DNA from: Jiella pacifica
Lineage (GTDB): Bacteria > Pseudomonadota > Alphaproteobacteria > Rhizobiales > Rhizobiaceae
NCBI RefSeq assembly: GCF_010500815.1
Contig: NZ_JAAAMG010000011.1
Coordinates: 1-64,000 of the forward strand
DNA: 64,000 nucleotides
Reading direction: 5' to 3'
Part shown: positions 1 to 8,432 of the stretch, piece after piece
How the letters are laid out: each line of letters starts with the position of its first letter
How positions within the stretch are numbered: position 1 is the first letter of the stretch
Translations under genes and position numbers: made by a program
Notes under the pieces: model-generated
The model's input: only the letters and a program-made list of their open reading frames with translations
Database searches by the model: none
Told to the model about the DNA's origin: nothing

Positions 1-120
1 CAGGCCGATCTCGACGCCTGGCTCGTCCACTACAACACCGAACGCCCGCACCTCGGCTACCGCAACATGGGCCGTAGGCCAGTCGAAACCGTCATGTCAT
101 TCGTCAGTCAAGAAGCTTAA
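1..120 (+). mobile_element. IS481-type transposase, C-terminal end (cut by window edge)
   Basis: The first 39 codons read in frame to a TAA stop and contain the segment LDAWLVHYNTERPHLGY followed by GRRPVETV, which is the C-terminal signature of IS481-family DDE integrases (rve core). Only the tail lies inside the window, so it cannot be decided whether the element is intact. A plausible right end of the element should lie in the 20-60 bases after the stop, but without the left end no terminal inverted repeat can be defined. It borders lower-G+C accessory DNA. Confidence 0.8.
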
Positions 121-189
121 GTGGACATGTTGCCAGAGCGACGCTATCGGAAGCAAAAGCCACTGTCTTGATAGTTTTCGACGAGCTGA

Positions 190-1056
190 TTAGCGAAGAT
201 CGGCAATCTCAATCACTTTGATCCCAAAGCTGTTTTGCAGCGTACGCAGGTGAGGGGGGAATCGCCGGCCGACAACGAGCAGCACATCGCTCGTATATCG
301 AGAGCTAGTAAGGCCCCGCTCCGCTTCCATCACAGCGCGGTATTTCACACATTGGAAAAGACCACGAGTTAGATCAATGTCGTTCGAAACGCTAGACTTC
401 ACCTCGACAGCGATCAATCGCCGTAGAGATTTGAAGAGCACATCGATCCTGTCACCTGAGGGCAGTGGCGCCTCCTTGGTCGCGCGTGCAGTTAGAGGGA
501 GGTCGATCAAACCTGGATTTACCACAATCCGATCTTTCAATCTCCGGTGTTCTTCGCCTTCGCCGCCGCCGCCGCCTCGTCCTGTTTTTGCTCTATCGAC
601 AATATCGCGAGCCTTGGAGGTAGCAGGCGCCAGCCCGCAGGCCTCAATTACATCTCCCCAATACGGGTACGCGTAGACCTCATGCCAGTACGCATCAAGA
701 TAAGCCCGCTTCATTGCGAGGGAGAGTTTGCGATATTCGCCCATTCTATCAGAAAGAAAGGCTTCGAACCCCTGCCCTGGAAGGCGGCGGTGCTGGTTGA
801 TCACCAATGATTGGATGTGCGGTATATCGCTCCAACCTTGTTTGCGCGACAGTTCGTCTAGCGTTGTTCCAATGCTACCGAGCACATAGTTAAGATTTCG
901 CGGGTTGGGCATTCCCAGCTCGGCCGCAAGCGCCTCATAGTAGATCGGCTGGCGCGATTCGGCTTGCCTTACGAGGATGGGCAGTGCTTTTCGCGCATGT
1001 GATTGGTAGGACTTGCTACCAAACATATTATCGCATTGCGATGAAGTTTCCGTCAC
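190..1056 (-). CDS. Uncharacterised protein with C-terminal PD-(D/E)XK nuclease-like domain
   Basis: The protein has 288 residues. The C-terminal half has a restriction-endonuclease-like layout: a Gly-rich run then GEGEEHRRLK (about 166-174), then GDRIDVLF (D205) and IAVEVK (E218, K220), followed by a helix with GLFQCVKYR (about 232-240). This D...ExK plus downstream Q/K-Y helix pattern is typical of PD-(D/E)XK domains that cut or bind DNA. The N-terminal part (about 15-100) looks like a helical, winged-helix-like region with YYEALAAELGMPNPRNLNY. The chosen GTG start has GAGGT about 8 bases upstream; an internal ATG at 1026 is possible. Base composition is lower in G+C than the core genes, and the gene converges on an IS481 transposase end, so horizontal acquisition is likely. 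The fold is inferred from motifs only; the target and role (defence, repair or mobile-element function) are unknown. Confidence 0.7.
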   Translation of the reverse strand: MTETSSQCDNMFGSKSYQSHARKALPILVRQAESRQPIYYEALAAELGMPNPRNLNYVLGSIGTTLDELSRKQGWSDIPHIQSLVINQHRRLPGQGFEAFLSDRMGEYRKLSLAMKRAYLDAYWHEVYAYPYWGDVIEACGLAPATSKARDIVDRAKTGRGGGGGEGEEHRRLKDRIVVNPGLIDLPLTARATKEAPLPSGDRIDVLFKSLRRLIAVEVKSSVSNDIDLTRGLFQCVKYRAVMEAERGLTSSRYTSDVLLVVGRRFPPHLRTLQNSFGIKVIEIADLR

Positions 1057-1238
1057 GGAATTGACCTCGAACTTGATGGCTTGTCCGCCGCGTTCATGAG
1101 AAACTGTTTACGTATAGAGCCCACTTTCGATATTCTTCGGTTGAAACGGATTCTGCTAGCACCACTCGCCGTTAGATATTATCGTTAGACAAAGGCGCTA
1201 ACTTGCGGGATGTTAGAAGCGATGGGGAATAGCGGCAT

Positions 1239-1826
1239 CTATTCCCAGCGCGCGGCAGCGGCTGCGGCGTAGGCAGCCTCGATGTGTGGCAGCATCAGCG
1301 GCACTCGGTCATGCGTTGTGACCACACCAGGACCGCCGACCATGAACGTTCTGCGAAAGCCCCCGCCAACGGCATTGGCTTGAAGCCAGTACACACCCTC
1401 GTCCCGCCGATCCTGAAGAAAACAGTATCTATTTTCCGGATCGGACAAGATCGTCGCAATTGGGACCTCAACATGCCATTGCTCAAGCGTAAGGATATTA
1501 GGCGGCTCGAAGCTAGGAGCACCAGCCGCAAGCCATACCCGCTGCCCGGGACGATCAGCGGCAAGAGTGCGGGCTCTCACACACTCTGCACTAACGATCG
1601 CATCGTTTGCCGCCTTCACTTCAAAATAAGCATCGAACTCGGGAAGGTAAAAATCCGGCAAGTAGCTCTCGCCACTTGACAAATTAATGCGACCACCTTC
1701 GTAAATGAAGGTTACATCAAGCACTGCAAAGAAGATTGCCCAGCGCGCCTCAGTCCGTGAACGATAGAACATCCCGTCGACTAACGTTTCTATGGAATCT
1801 ATGCTCCGTCCGGGTGGTAATGTCAT
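1239..1826 (-). CDS. Uncharacterised small PD-(D/E)XK nuclease-like protein
   Basis: The 195-residue protein starts with FYRSRTEARWAIFF (E27), continues with a YEGG strand, then SYLPDFYLP (D58) and YFEVK (E69, K71). This E...PD...ExK order is the catalytic skeleton of a PD-(D/E)XK nuclease, resembling stand-alone phage- or plasmid-borne proteins of this type. The C-terminal 100 residues have no motif I recognise and end in an Ala-rich helix. The gene has its own 180-base upstream gap from the other nuclease-like gene and the same orientation. Composition is lower in G+C than the adjacent nadE. Function is not known; motif reading supports the nuclease fold but not activity. Confidence 0.65.
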   Translation of the reverse strand: MTLPPGRSIDSIETLVDGMFYRSRTEARWAIFFAVLDVTFIYEGGRINLSSGESYLPDFYLPEFDAYFEVKAANDAIVSAECVRARTLAADRPGQRVWLAAGAPSFEPPNILTLEQWHVEVPIATILSDPENRYCFLQDRRDEGVYWLQANAVGGGFRRTFMVGGPGVVTTHDRVPLMLPHIEAAYAAAAAARWE

Positions 1827-2085
1827 ACCTATTTATCCTTGATCTACAGGATTCTCGTCTAGTTCAAAATCATTATACAACTCGCCGCCAAAATACTTCC
1901 GAGATCTTACTTGCGGCGAACATTCCTGGAACCGCCCCCCATGCGGCACGCCAACATCTTATACTGAAGACAGGCCACACAGCACTAGCAGCTACACCTT
2001 CTCTTTGCATCAATTTTTTCAGCTTTCGACAATTTTACATGTCACCCTGGATCCGAAAGACGATCCGCGGGCGCCTGCAATATCC

Positions 2086-3759
2086 TCAAGCCCCCTCCCG
2101 AAACCGATTCGTAATCGGATACCTCCGATCGCGCCCGAAATTCTTCCGCGTCACCTTCGTCCCCGGGGCCGACTGCCGCCGCTTGTACTCCGCGATGTAG
2201 AGGAGCCGCTCGATGTGGGCGACGGTGTCCCGGTCGAAGCCGCGCGCCACCAGCTCGTCCACCCCGCCGTCATGCTCGACGAGATGTTCGAGGATGGCGT
2301 CCAACTCATCGTAGGGCGGCAGCGAATCCTCGTCCTTCTGGCCCTCGCGCAGTTCCGCCGAGGGCGGCTTGGTGATGATCCGTTCGGGCACGACCTCGCC
2401 TGACGGGCCGAGGAGGCCCTCCGGCAGGTTCTCGTTGCGCCAGCGGGCGAGGCGGAAGACTTCCGTCTTGTAGAGGTCCTTGATCGGGTTGAAGCCGCCG
2501 TTCATGTCGCCGTAGAGCGTCGCGTAGCCGACGCTCATCTCGCTCTTGTTGCCGGTCGTCACCACCATCGCGCCGAGCTTGTTGGAGATCGCCATCAGGA
2601 TGACGCCGCGGGCGCGGCTCTGGAGGTTTTCTTCGGTGATGCCCGAGGGCGTGCCCTCGAACATCGGGCCGAGCGCCGCCAGGAAGCCCTCGACGGGTTC
2701 GGCGATCGGCACGATGTCGTAGCGCACGCCGAGGGCCTTCGCGCAGGCCGCAGCATCTTCGAGGGAGGTCTCGGCGGTGTAGCGATAGGGCAGCATGATG
2801 CAGTGGACGCGGCTGGCGCCGAGCGCGTCGACGGCGAGCGCCGCGCAGATCGCCGAGTCGATGCCGCCCGAAAGCCCGAGCACCACCGAGCGGAAGCCGT
2901 TCTTGTCGACATAGTCGGCAAGGCCGAGGACAAGGGCGCGCCACATCGCCTCGTCCTCGCCGGGGATCGTCGAGACCCGGCCACCCTCGCAGCGCCAGAC
3001 GCCGTCCGCCCGCACCCAGTCGGTGACGTAGACGCCGGTGCGGAACTGCGGCAGCTGGAAGGCGAGGCTGCGGTCGGCATGAAAGGCGAAGGACGCGCCG
3101 TCGAACAGAAGCTCGTCCTGGCCGCCAATCATGTTGGCATAGACCATCGGCAGATCGGTCTCGATCACCTGTCGCAATACGACCTGGTGCCGGACGTCGA
3201 GCTTGCCGCGATAGAAGGGCGAGCCGTTCGGCACCAGCAGGATTTCCGCCCCCGATTCGGCCAGCGTCTCGCAGACGCCGAGATCGCCCCAGACGTCCTC
3301 GCAGACCGGAATGCCGAGCCTGAGCCCGCGAAAATTCACCGGCCCCGGCATGGGGCCGGCCTGGAACACGCGCTTTTCGTCGAATTCGCCGTAATTCGGC
3401 AGGTCGACCTTCGAGCGCCAGGTGACGATCTCGCCGCCATCGAGGATGGCGACGGCGTTGAACAGCCCCTCTTCGGTCCGCAGCGGACAGCCGATGACGA
3501 CGCCCGGCCCACCGTCGGCGGTGTCCTGCGCCAAGTCTTCCACCGCCGCCATGCAGGCGGCGACGAAGGCCGGCTTCAGGACGAGATCCTCCGGCGGATA
3601 GCCGGCGATGAACAGCTCGGTGAAGAGCACGAGATCGGCGCCGGCCTCTGCGGCCTCGGCGCGGGCCTTCCTTGCCAGCACGAGGTTGCCGTCGATGTCG
3701 CCCACGGCCGGATCGAGCTGCGCCACCGCGAGCTTGAGGCGATCGTTCAACTCGGGCAT
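2086..3759 (-). CDS. nadE: NAD+ synthase, glutamine-hydrolysing
   Basis: It makes NAD+ from deamido-NAD+ with ATP and glutamine, the last step of NAD biosynthesis. The 557-residue protein has an N-terminal nitrilase-type glutaminase domain with the triad E48 (FTELF), K117 (SKVDLPNYGEF) and C153 (IPVCEDVWG), and a C-terminal ATP-pyrophosphatase domain with the P-loop SGGIDS at about 297-302 and TTGNKSEMSVGYATLYGD. Both halves are complete, as in two-domain bacterial NadE. The ATG at 3759 is preferred because GAGGAGGT lies 6 bases upstream; an upstream TTG at 3777 lacks a site. It is divergent from the DUF1003 gene. Confidence 0.95.
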   Translation of the reverse strand: MPELNDRLKLAVAQLDPAVGDIDGNLVLARKARAEAAEAGADLVLFTELFIAGYPPEDLVLKPAFVAACMAAVEDLAQDTADGGPGVVIGCPLRTEEGLFNAVAILDGGEIVTWRSKVDLPNYGEFDEKRVFQAGPMPGPVNFRGLRLGIPVCEDVWGDLGVCETLAESGAEILLVPNGSPFYRGKLDVRHQVVLRQVIETDLPMVYANMIGGQDELLFDGASFAFHADRSLAFQLPQFRTGVYVTDWVRADGVWRCEGGRVSTIPGEDEAMWRALVLGLADYVDKNGFRSVVLGLSGGIDSAICAALAVDALGASRVHCIMLPYRYTAETSLEDAAACAKALGVRYDIVPIAEPVEGFLAALGPMFEGTPSGITEENLQSRARGVILMAISNKLGAMVVTTGNKSEMSVGYATLYGDMNGGFNPIKDLYKTEVFRLARWRNENLPEGLLGPSGEVVPERIITKPPSAELREGQKDEDSLPPYDELDAILEHLVEHDGGVDELVARGFDRDTVAHIERLLYIAEYKRRQSAPGTKVTRKNFGRDRRYPITNRFREGA

Positions 3760-3885
3760 CGGACACCTCCTCGGCAACGCGCCGATTGTCTATGACTGCT
3801 GGCGGTTCAAAAGCCCGCCCGCCGCCAGATAGCAAGAGCCGATGCGGCTATCGCGGCCACGAGCGGCATGGAGAGGGATAAGATC

Positions 3886-4449
3886 ATGGCGACCCATTCT
3901 TCCCACGACAGCGCCGAGCGCTGGTTCGGCCGCCCGGCCGACAGCCTGCCGCCGCGCGAGCGGCGCGTTCTGGAAATGATCGGGCTGCGCCGGCCGATCT
4001 CGACGGAGCTGAAGCCGCGCGGCATCGAAGCCGCCGGGCTGGGAGACCGGATCGCCGACAGGATCGCCGTGATCGGCGGCTCCTGGGGCTTCATCCTGTC
4101 GTTCCTCGCCTTCCTCGTCGTCTGGTCGGTGGTCAACACGCTGCTTTTAAAAAGCGCCGCCTTCGATCCCTATCCCTACATCTTCCTCAACCTCGTCCTG
4201 TCGATGCTGGCGGCGATCCAGGCGCCGATCATCATGATGTCGCAGAACCGGGCGGCAGCGCGCGACCGCCGCGAGGCCAGCCGCGACTACGAGGTCAATC
4301 TCAAGGCGGAGATCGAGATCCTCGGCCTGCACGACAAGCTCGATCGCCTCAAGTACCTTGAAATCTCCGACACGAGACGCCTTTTAGCGGAGATCGCCGA
4401 GCGGCTGGAGCGGATTGAACGGCGCGGCGGCGGGGATGATCCGGCTTGA
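3886..4449 (+). CDS. DUF1003 family membrane protein
   Basis: The 187-residue protein carries the DUF1003 layout: an N-terminal soluble segment, two hydrophobic helices (about 62-88 with GFILSFLAFLVVWSVVN, and about 98-118 with IFLNLVLSMLAAIQAPIIMMS) joined by the FDPYPYIFLN loop, then a basic helix QNRAAARDRREASRDYEVN and a charged coiled-coil tail. This is a widespread bacterial inner-membrane family without an assigned biochemical role. The ATG at 3886 follows GAGAGGG with 8-base spacing; an in-frame ATG at 3868 has no comparable site. Confidence 0.85.
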   Translation: MATHSSHDSAERWFGRPADSLPPRERRVLEMIGLRRPISTELKPRGIEAAGLGDRIADRIAVIGGSWGFILSFLAFLVVWSVVNTLLLKSAAFDPYPYIFLNLVLSMLAAIQAPIIMMSQNRAAARDRREASRDYEVNLKAEIEILGLHDKLDRLKYLEISDTRRLLAEIAERLERIERRGGGDDPA

Positions 4450-4587
4450 CGGTGCGGCGGTCCGGCGTCACAGCGCCCGTGAGCGGCTCATGCTGCCACT
4501 TTCTTGTGCCGCAAAGTTCTGAGACAAGGCGGTTTCGGAACGGCCCGCGGGTGCCGCGGTTGTTGGGTGCACCTGTCGCCTCGGGCG

Positions 4588-5301
4588 ATGAATGCCAGTG
4601 GATACGGAGAAGACGTGTACGAAATCCTGTCCCTGATCGCGCAATTCGGCCCGGTCATCGTTTTGGCGGGTACGTTTTTCGAGGGCGAGGTCTTCGCCAT
4701 CATCGGCGGGTTCCTGGCCTATCGCGGCTCCTACCCGTTCGAGATGATGATCGGGCTCGCCTTTGCCGGCTCGTTCTTCGGCGACCTCGCGGTCTTCCTG
4801 TTCGCCCGCTTCTCCTCGAACCACCGCTGGGTGCGGATCTGGCGGGAAAAGCCCCGCTTTGCCAAGGCCCTGGAGCTGGTCGAGCGCTATCAGGCCTATT
4901 TCGTCATCGTGAACCGCTACGTCTACGGCCTGCGGATGCCGGGACTCGTGGCGCTCGGCATGTCGCGCATCTCGCTGACGCGCTTCCTCATCCTCAATTT
5001 CTTCGGCGCAGCCCTGTGGGCCGGCATCTTCACGACGATCGGCTATGTCTTCGGCTATTCGATCTGGTCGGTCTTCGCCAATCTCCAGGTGTTCGAACAG
5101 GGGGCAATGGTCGTCCTCGGCATCTGCGCGGTGCTTCTGACGGGCTATCTCGGCTGGCGCCAGTGGGGCCCGCTGCTGGTCGCCTGGTGGCGCCGCCGGC
5201 GCGCGGGCGAGGAAGCACAGGAAGAGCGGCAGGGAATGCTGGGCCCGGTTCGCGTCGTCAACCCAGGGCGGCCTCTCCGCGATCGAGGATCAGAGGAATG
5301 A
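4588..5301 (+). CDS. DedA/SNARE-associated (VTT) family membrane protein
   Basis: This is a DedA-type integral membrane protein. It has a re-entrant-like hydrophobic segment near the N-terminus (FGPVIVLAGTFFEGEVFAI), the conserved G-FFGD region (AGSFFGDLAVFLFAR), NRYVYGLRMPG and C-terminal helices. DedA/VTT proteins support membrane homeostasis and undecaprenyl-phosphate or phospholipid flipping. The start is uncertain: ATG 4588 has no visible ribosome site, while GTG 4615 (VYEILSLIAQ) has GGAGA 4 bases upstream and would remove nine residues. The 3' end overlaps the convergent hemerythrin gene by 44 bases. Confidence 0.85.
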   Translation: MNASGYGEDVYEILSLIAQFGPVIVLAGTFFEGEVFAIIGGFLAYRGSYPFEMMIGLAFAGSFFGDLAVFLFARFSSNHRWVRIWREKPRFAKALELVERYQAYFVIVNRYVYGLRMPGLVALGMSRISLTRFLILNFFGAALWAGIFTTIGYVFGYSIWSVFANLQVFEQGAMVVLGICAVLLTGYLGWRQWGPLLVAWWRRRRAGEEAQEERQGMLGPVRVVNPGRPLRDRGSEE

Positions 5302-5842
5302 TCAGGTCCTCCTCGTCGCCGAGATGGCGGACGAGCCGGCGAATCAATCGCTCGCTCGCGCTCTGATAGGCGTCCCGCGTCCGCCGCACGGCGTCGGAGG
5401 CCTCCCCGCCCTCCCCCATCGCCGCCAGAAAGCCGTTCGCCGTCGCCGCGACGCGTTCCAGATCGTGATGGATCGTGACGTGGTCGGCGTCGAGCAGGTC
5501 GAAGCCCCGGGCGAGTCGTGGCTCGGCTGCCTGATAGGTGGGGAAATAATAGCTGTCCTCGATCTGGTGATGGCCCTGCAATTCCTGGAGGAAGAAGCTC
5601 AGCCGCGGCACGAACCAGCGCTTGAAGGGTTCGATCGGGACCTCACCTTCCCGCTCCTGCCGCAGAGCCTCCGCCAAGGCCTGGCCGAGCTCGCGGAACA
5701 TGTCGTGCCGCGACAGCCAGAAGCGCGCCGTGCCCTCGATGTTCGGGTGGCCCTGCCAGGTCTCGCGTGGATATTTCGCCAGGAGAAGCTTCAGGTCTTC
5801 GGGCAGGCCGGGCCTTGCATCGATGTCGAAGGAAACGTCCAT
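5258..5842 (-). CDS. Hemerythrin domain-containing protein
   Basis: The 194-residue soluble protein has the spaced His/acid ligands of a di-iron hemerythrin four-helix bundle: HDMFRELGQAL, HHQIEDSYYFP, DADHVTIHHDLE and HLGDEEDLIIPLI. Such proteins bind O2 or sense and store iron or NO. No DNA-binding or signalling domain is fused. ATG 5842 is preceded by AAGGA with 6-base spacing. The longer reading frame upstream is antisense to the dioxygenase 3' region and was not used. It is the downstream neighbour of the dioxygenase gene, 59 bases away on the same strand. Confidence 0.85.
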   Translation of the reverse strand: MDVSFDIDARPGLPEDLKLLLAKYPRETWQGHPNIEGTARFWLSRHDMFRELGQALAEALRQEREGEVPIEPFKRWFVPRLSFFLQELQGHHQIEDSYYFPTYQAAEPRLARGFDLLDADHVTIHHDLERVAATANGFLAAMGEGGEASDAVRRTRDAYQSASERLIRRLVRHLGDEEDLIIPLILDRGEAALG

Positions 5843-5901
5843 GCGGTCCTTTCGTCGGTCTTTCGAGGATTGGAGGGTGCCCTGCCGGTCCGGCGAACGA
5901 C

Positions 5902-6702
5902 TCACGCCGCCTGTCTGAAGGCGAAGGCCTCCATGGCGAGAACGCCGCAGTCCCGGCTTCGATGCAGCATCGCCGCCGCGGCCCCTTCCCCGGCGGCCCC
6001 GAGCGCGACGTAGAGCGGCATCAGATGCTCGTCGGTCGGATGGTTCTCGCGGGCATAGGGCGCCTTTTCGCGATAGTCGAGCAGGGCGTCCACGTCCCCC
6101 GCCTCCAGCCGCTCGCCCATCCAGTCGGCGAAGCCATCGACCCATACCGGCACCTCGGCCTCTCGCCGGCCGGCGCGAAGGTTCGGAAAGGCCTCGCGCA
6201 GATTGTGGGTCAGCGAGCCGGAGCCGACGACGAGGACGTCCCGGCCCGGCAGGCCGTCCAAGGCGCGGCCGAGCCGGTGATGATAGGCGGCATCCTTCGT
6301 CGGATCGATCGAGACCTCGACGACCGGGATGTCGGCCAGCGGATAGGCCAGGAGCAGCGGCACCCAGGCGCCATGGTCGAACCCGCGGTTCCGCGCCACC
6401 GTCGCCGGAAAGCCCGCCGAAGCCAACGCGGCGACGATGTCCCCCGCCAACGCCGGATCGCCGGGGGCGGCATAGCGCATGGCATAGAGTTCTTTGGCAA
6501 ACCCGCCGAAATCGTAAATCGTCTCGGGCCGCTCGTCGCCGGTGACGGAGACCCTACCCTTCGCCTCGAAATGAGCGCTCGCGACCACGATCGCCCGGGG
6601 CCGCGGCAGGCTCCCCGCCATTTGCCGGAGAAACGCCGTCGCCGGCGTCTCGGCAATGGCGATGTCGGGCGAGCCGTGGGAGATGAACAGCGTCGGCAGC
6701 AT
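5902..6702 (-). CDS. DODA-type class III extradiol dioxygenase
   Basis: This 266-residue protein belongs to the LigB/DODA group of class III extradiol ring-cleavage dioxygenases (E. coli YgiD, plant 4,5-DOPA dioxygenase). The metal and catalytic His positions are visible: ISHGSPDIA near the N-terminus, ASAHFE, GFDHGAWVPL and NHPTDEHLMPLYVALGA near the C-terminus. The substrate is not deducible; a catechol or DOPA is typical. The ATG at 6702 (MLPTLFISHG) has AAGGA at 8-base spacing. The longer frame to 6789 adds 29 residues not expected in the family. Confidence 0.88.
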   Translation of the reverse strand: MLPTLFISHGSPDIAIAETPATAFLRQMAGSLPRPRAIVVASAHFEAKGRVSVTGDERPETIYDFGGFAKELYAMRYAAPGDPALAGDIVAALASAGFPATVARNRGFDHGAWVPLLLAYPLADIPVVEVSIDPTKDAAYHHRLGRALDGLPGRDVLVVGSGSLTHNLREAFPNLRAGRREAEVPVWVDGFADWMGERLEAGDVDALLDYREKAPYARENHPTDEHLMPLYVALGAAGEGAAAAMLHRSRDCGVLAMEAFAFRQAA

Positions 6703-6827
6703 CGGCGGATCCTTCGAAGGAACGAGTTCCCGCAGGATATGCGTTGCCGGCGATGGCGTCAGGCCCGTGGGGCCCGACGCATCGTTCACCGTTTTCCGTC
6801 GTCATCCGCCCCTGCGGAGACGATCGC

Positions 6828-8207
6828 TCAGCCGGCCGCCTTGACCTTCTCCTGCGTCGCCGCGTGGTCCTTCTTCAGGAGCTCGGCAACGAGAAAGGCC
6901 AGTTCCAGTGCCTGATTGGCGTTGAGCCGCGGGTCGCAGTGGGTGTGGTAGCGGTCCGACAGGTCCTCGGCGAGGATCGGACGGGCGCCGCCGGTGCATT
7001 CGGTGACGTCCTTGCCGGTCATCTCGATGTGGATACCGCCCGGATGCGTCCCCTCGGCCCGGTGCACGGCGAAGAACGCTTCCACCTCGGCGAGGATCCG
7101 CTCGAAGGGGCGGGTCTTGTAGTGGTTGAGCGTGATCGTGTTGCCATGCATCGGGTCGCAGGACCAGACGACCTTCTTGCCCTCGCGCTCGACCGCGCGG
7201 ATCAGCTTCGGCAGGCATTCCTCGACCCGCTCGTGGCCGAAGCGGGTGATCAGCGTCAGCCGGCCGGCCTTGTTCTCCGGGTTCAGCCGGTCAATCAGGC
7301 GGATCAGGTCGTCCGGGTCGGAACTCGGCCCGCATTTCAGGCCGAGCGGGTTCTTGATCCCCCGGCAGAATTCGACGTGGGCGTGGTCGAGCTGGCGGGT
7401 GCGGTCGCCGATCCAGATCATGTGGCCGGAGGTCGAATACCAGTCGCCGGAGGTCGAATCGACGCGGGTCATCGCCTCCTCGTAGCCGAGCAGCAGCGCC
7501 TCGTGACTGGTGAAGAAATCGGTCTCGCGCAGCGAGGGATGGTTCTCCGCATCGATGCCGATCGCCCGCATGAAGGCCATGGTCTCGGAGATCTTGTCGG
7601 CGAGCGCGCCGTAGCGTTCGGCCTCCGGGCTGCCGGCGAGATAGCCGAGCATCCACTGGTGGACGTTGTCGAGATTGGCGTATCCGCCCTGGGCGAAGGC
7701 GCGCAGCAGGTTCAGCGTCGCCGCCGACTGCCGGTAGGCCTCGATCTGCCGTTCCGGATTGGGGATGCGCGAGGCGGCGTCGAACTCGATGCCGTTGACG
7801 ATGTCGCCGCGATAGGAGGGCAGGCTCTGCCCATCCTTGGTCTCGGTGTCGGAGGAACGCGGCTTGGCGAACTGCCCGGCGATGCGGCCGACCTTCACCA
7901 CCGGCTGGGCACCGGCAAAGGTGAGCACGATCGCCATCTGCAGGAAGGCGCGGAAGAAGTCGCGGATGTTGTCCGCGCCGTGCTCGGCGAAGCTCTCGGC
8001 GCAATCGCCGCCCTGGAGGAGGAACGCGCGGCCGTTTGCGACTTCGGCCAAAGAGCGCGTCAGCTTGCGCGCCTCACCGGCAAAAACCAGTGGCGGAAAG
8101 CTCGCCAGCCGCTTCTCCGTTTCGGCGAGCGCAACCGGGTCCGGATAGTCGGGCATCTGCATCACGGGCTTCGCGCGCCAGCTCGATGGTGTCCAATCCT
8201 TCGCCAT
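6828..8207 (-). CDS. aroF: 3-deoxy-7-phosphoheptulonate synthase, class II
   Basis: It condenses phosphoenolpyruvate and erythrose-4-phosphate to DAHP, the entry step of the shikimate pathway. The 459-residue length and the motifs [28 protein letters not shown] and [12 protein letters not shown] are those of plant-type (class II, AroA-II) DAHP synthases, with the metal/PEP-binding Cys and His residues present. The ATG follows AGGAGA with about 8-base spacing. The gene seems monocistronic; no aromatic-responsive leader peptide or attenuator was seen in the 225 bases upstream. Symbol use differs between species (aroF, aroG, aroH). Confidence 0.93.
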   Translation of the reverse strand: MAKDWTPSSWRAKPVMQMPDYPDPVALAETEKRLASFPPLVFAGEARKLTRSLAEVANGRAFLLQGGDCAESFAEHGADNIRDFFRAFLQMAIVLTFAGAQPVVKVGRIAGQFAKPRSSDTETKDGQSLPSYRGDIVNGIEFDAASRIPNPERQIEAYRQSAATLNLLRAFAQGGYANLDNVHQWMLGYLAGSPEAERYGALADKISETMAFMRAIGIDAENHPSLRETDFFTSHEALLLGYEEAMTRVDSTSGDWYSTSGHMIWIGDRTRQLDHAHVEFCRGIKNPLGLKCGPSSDPDDLIRLIDRLNPENKAGRLTLITRFGHERVEECLPKLIRAVEREGKKVVWSCDPMHGNTITLNHYKTRPFERILAEVEAFFAVHRAEGTHPGGIHIEMTGKDVTECTGGARPILAEDLSDRYHTHCDPRLNANQALELAFLVAELLKKDHAATQEKVKAAG

Positions 8208-8432
8208 TGCAATCTCTCCTGACCGGGCCAGCCGGTCACTACTCGCCTCGGGTTGTCGTGGGTTTTACCGGTGGGTCGGCCGCCAATTGGGTCCGATCCT
8301 TCCGCTGGCGGGCGTTTAAGCACTTCTTGACGAGTTTGTCATCATGGGCGGCGCGAGACGCACCCTTCGCCATCAGGCGGCGGCTGAAAGAATGCGCAGC
8401 GGAGCTGCGACGACCCTGGAGATCCGCTGAGA

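Noticed and set aside
160-620. Frameshift or extra gene suggested by the Gly-rich stretch in the first nuclease-like protein
   Set aside because: The frame continues cleanly across the GGC/GGA run into the conserved nuclease motifs, so the run is a linker rather than an error.
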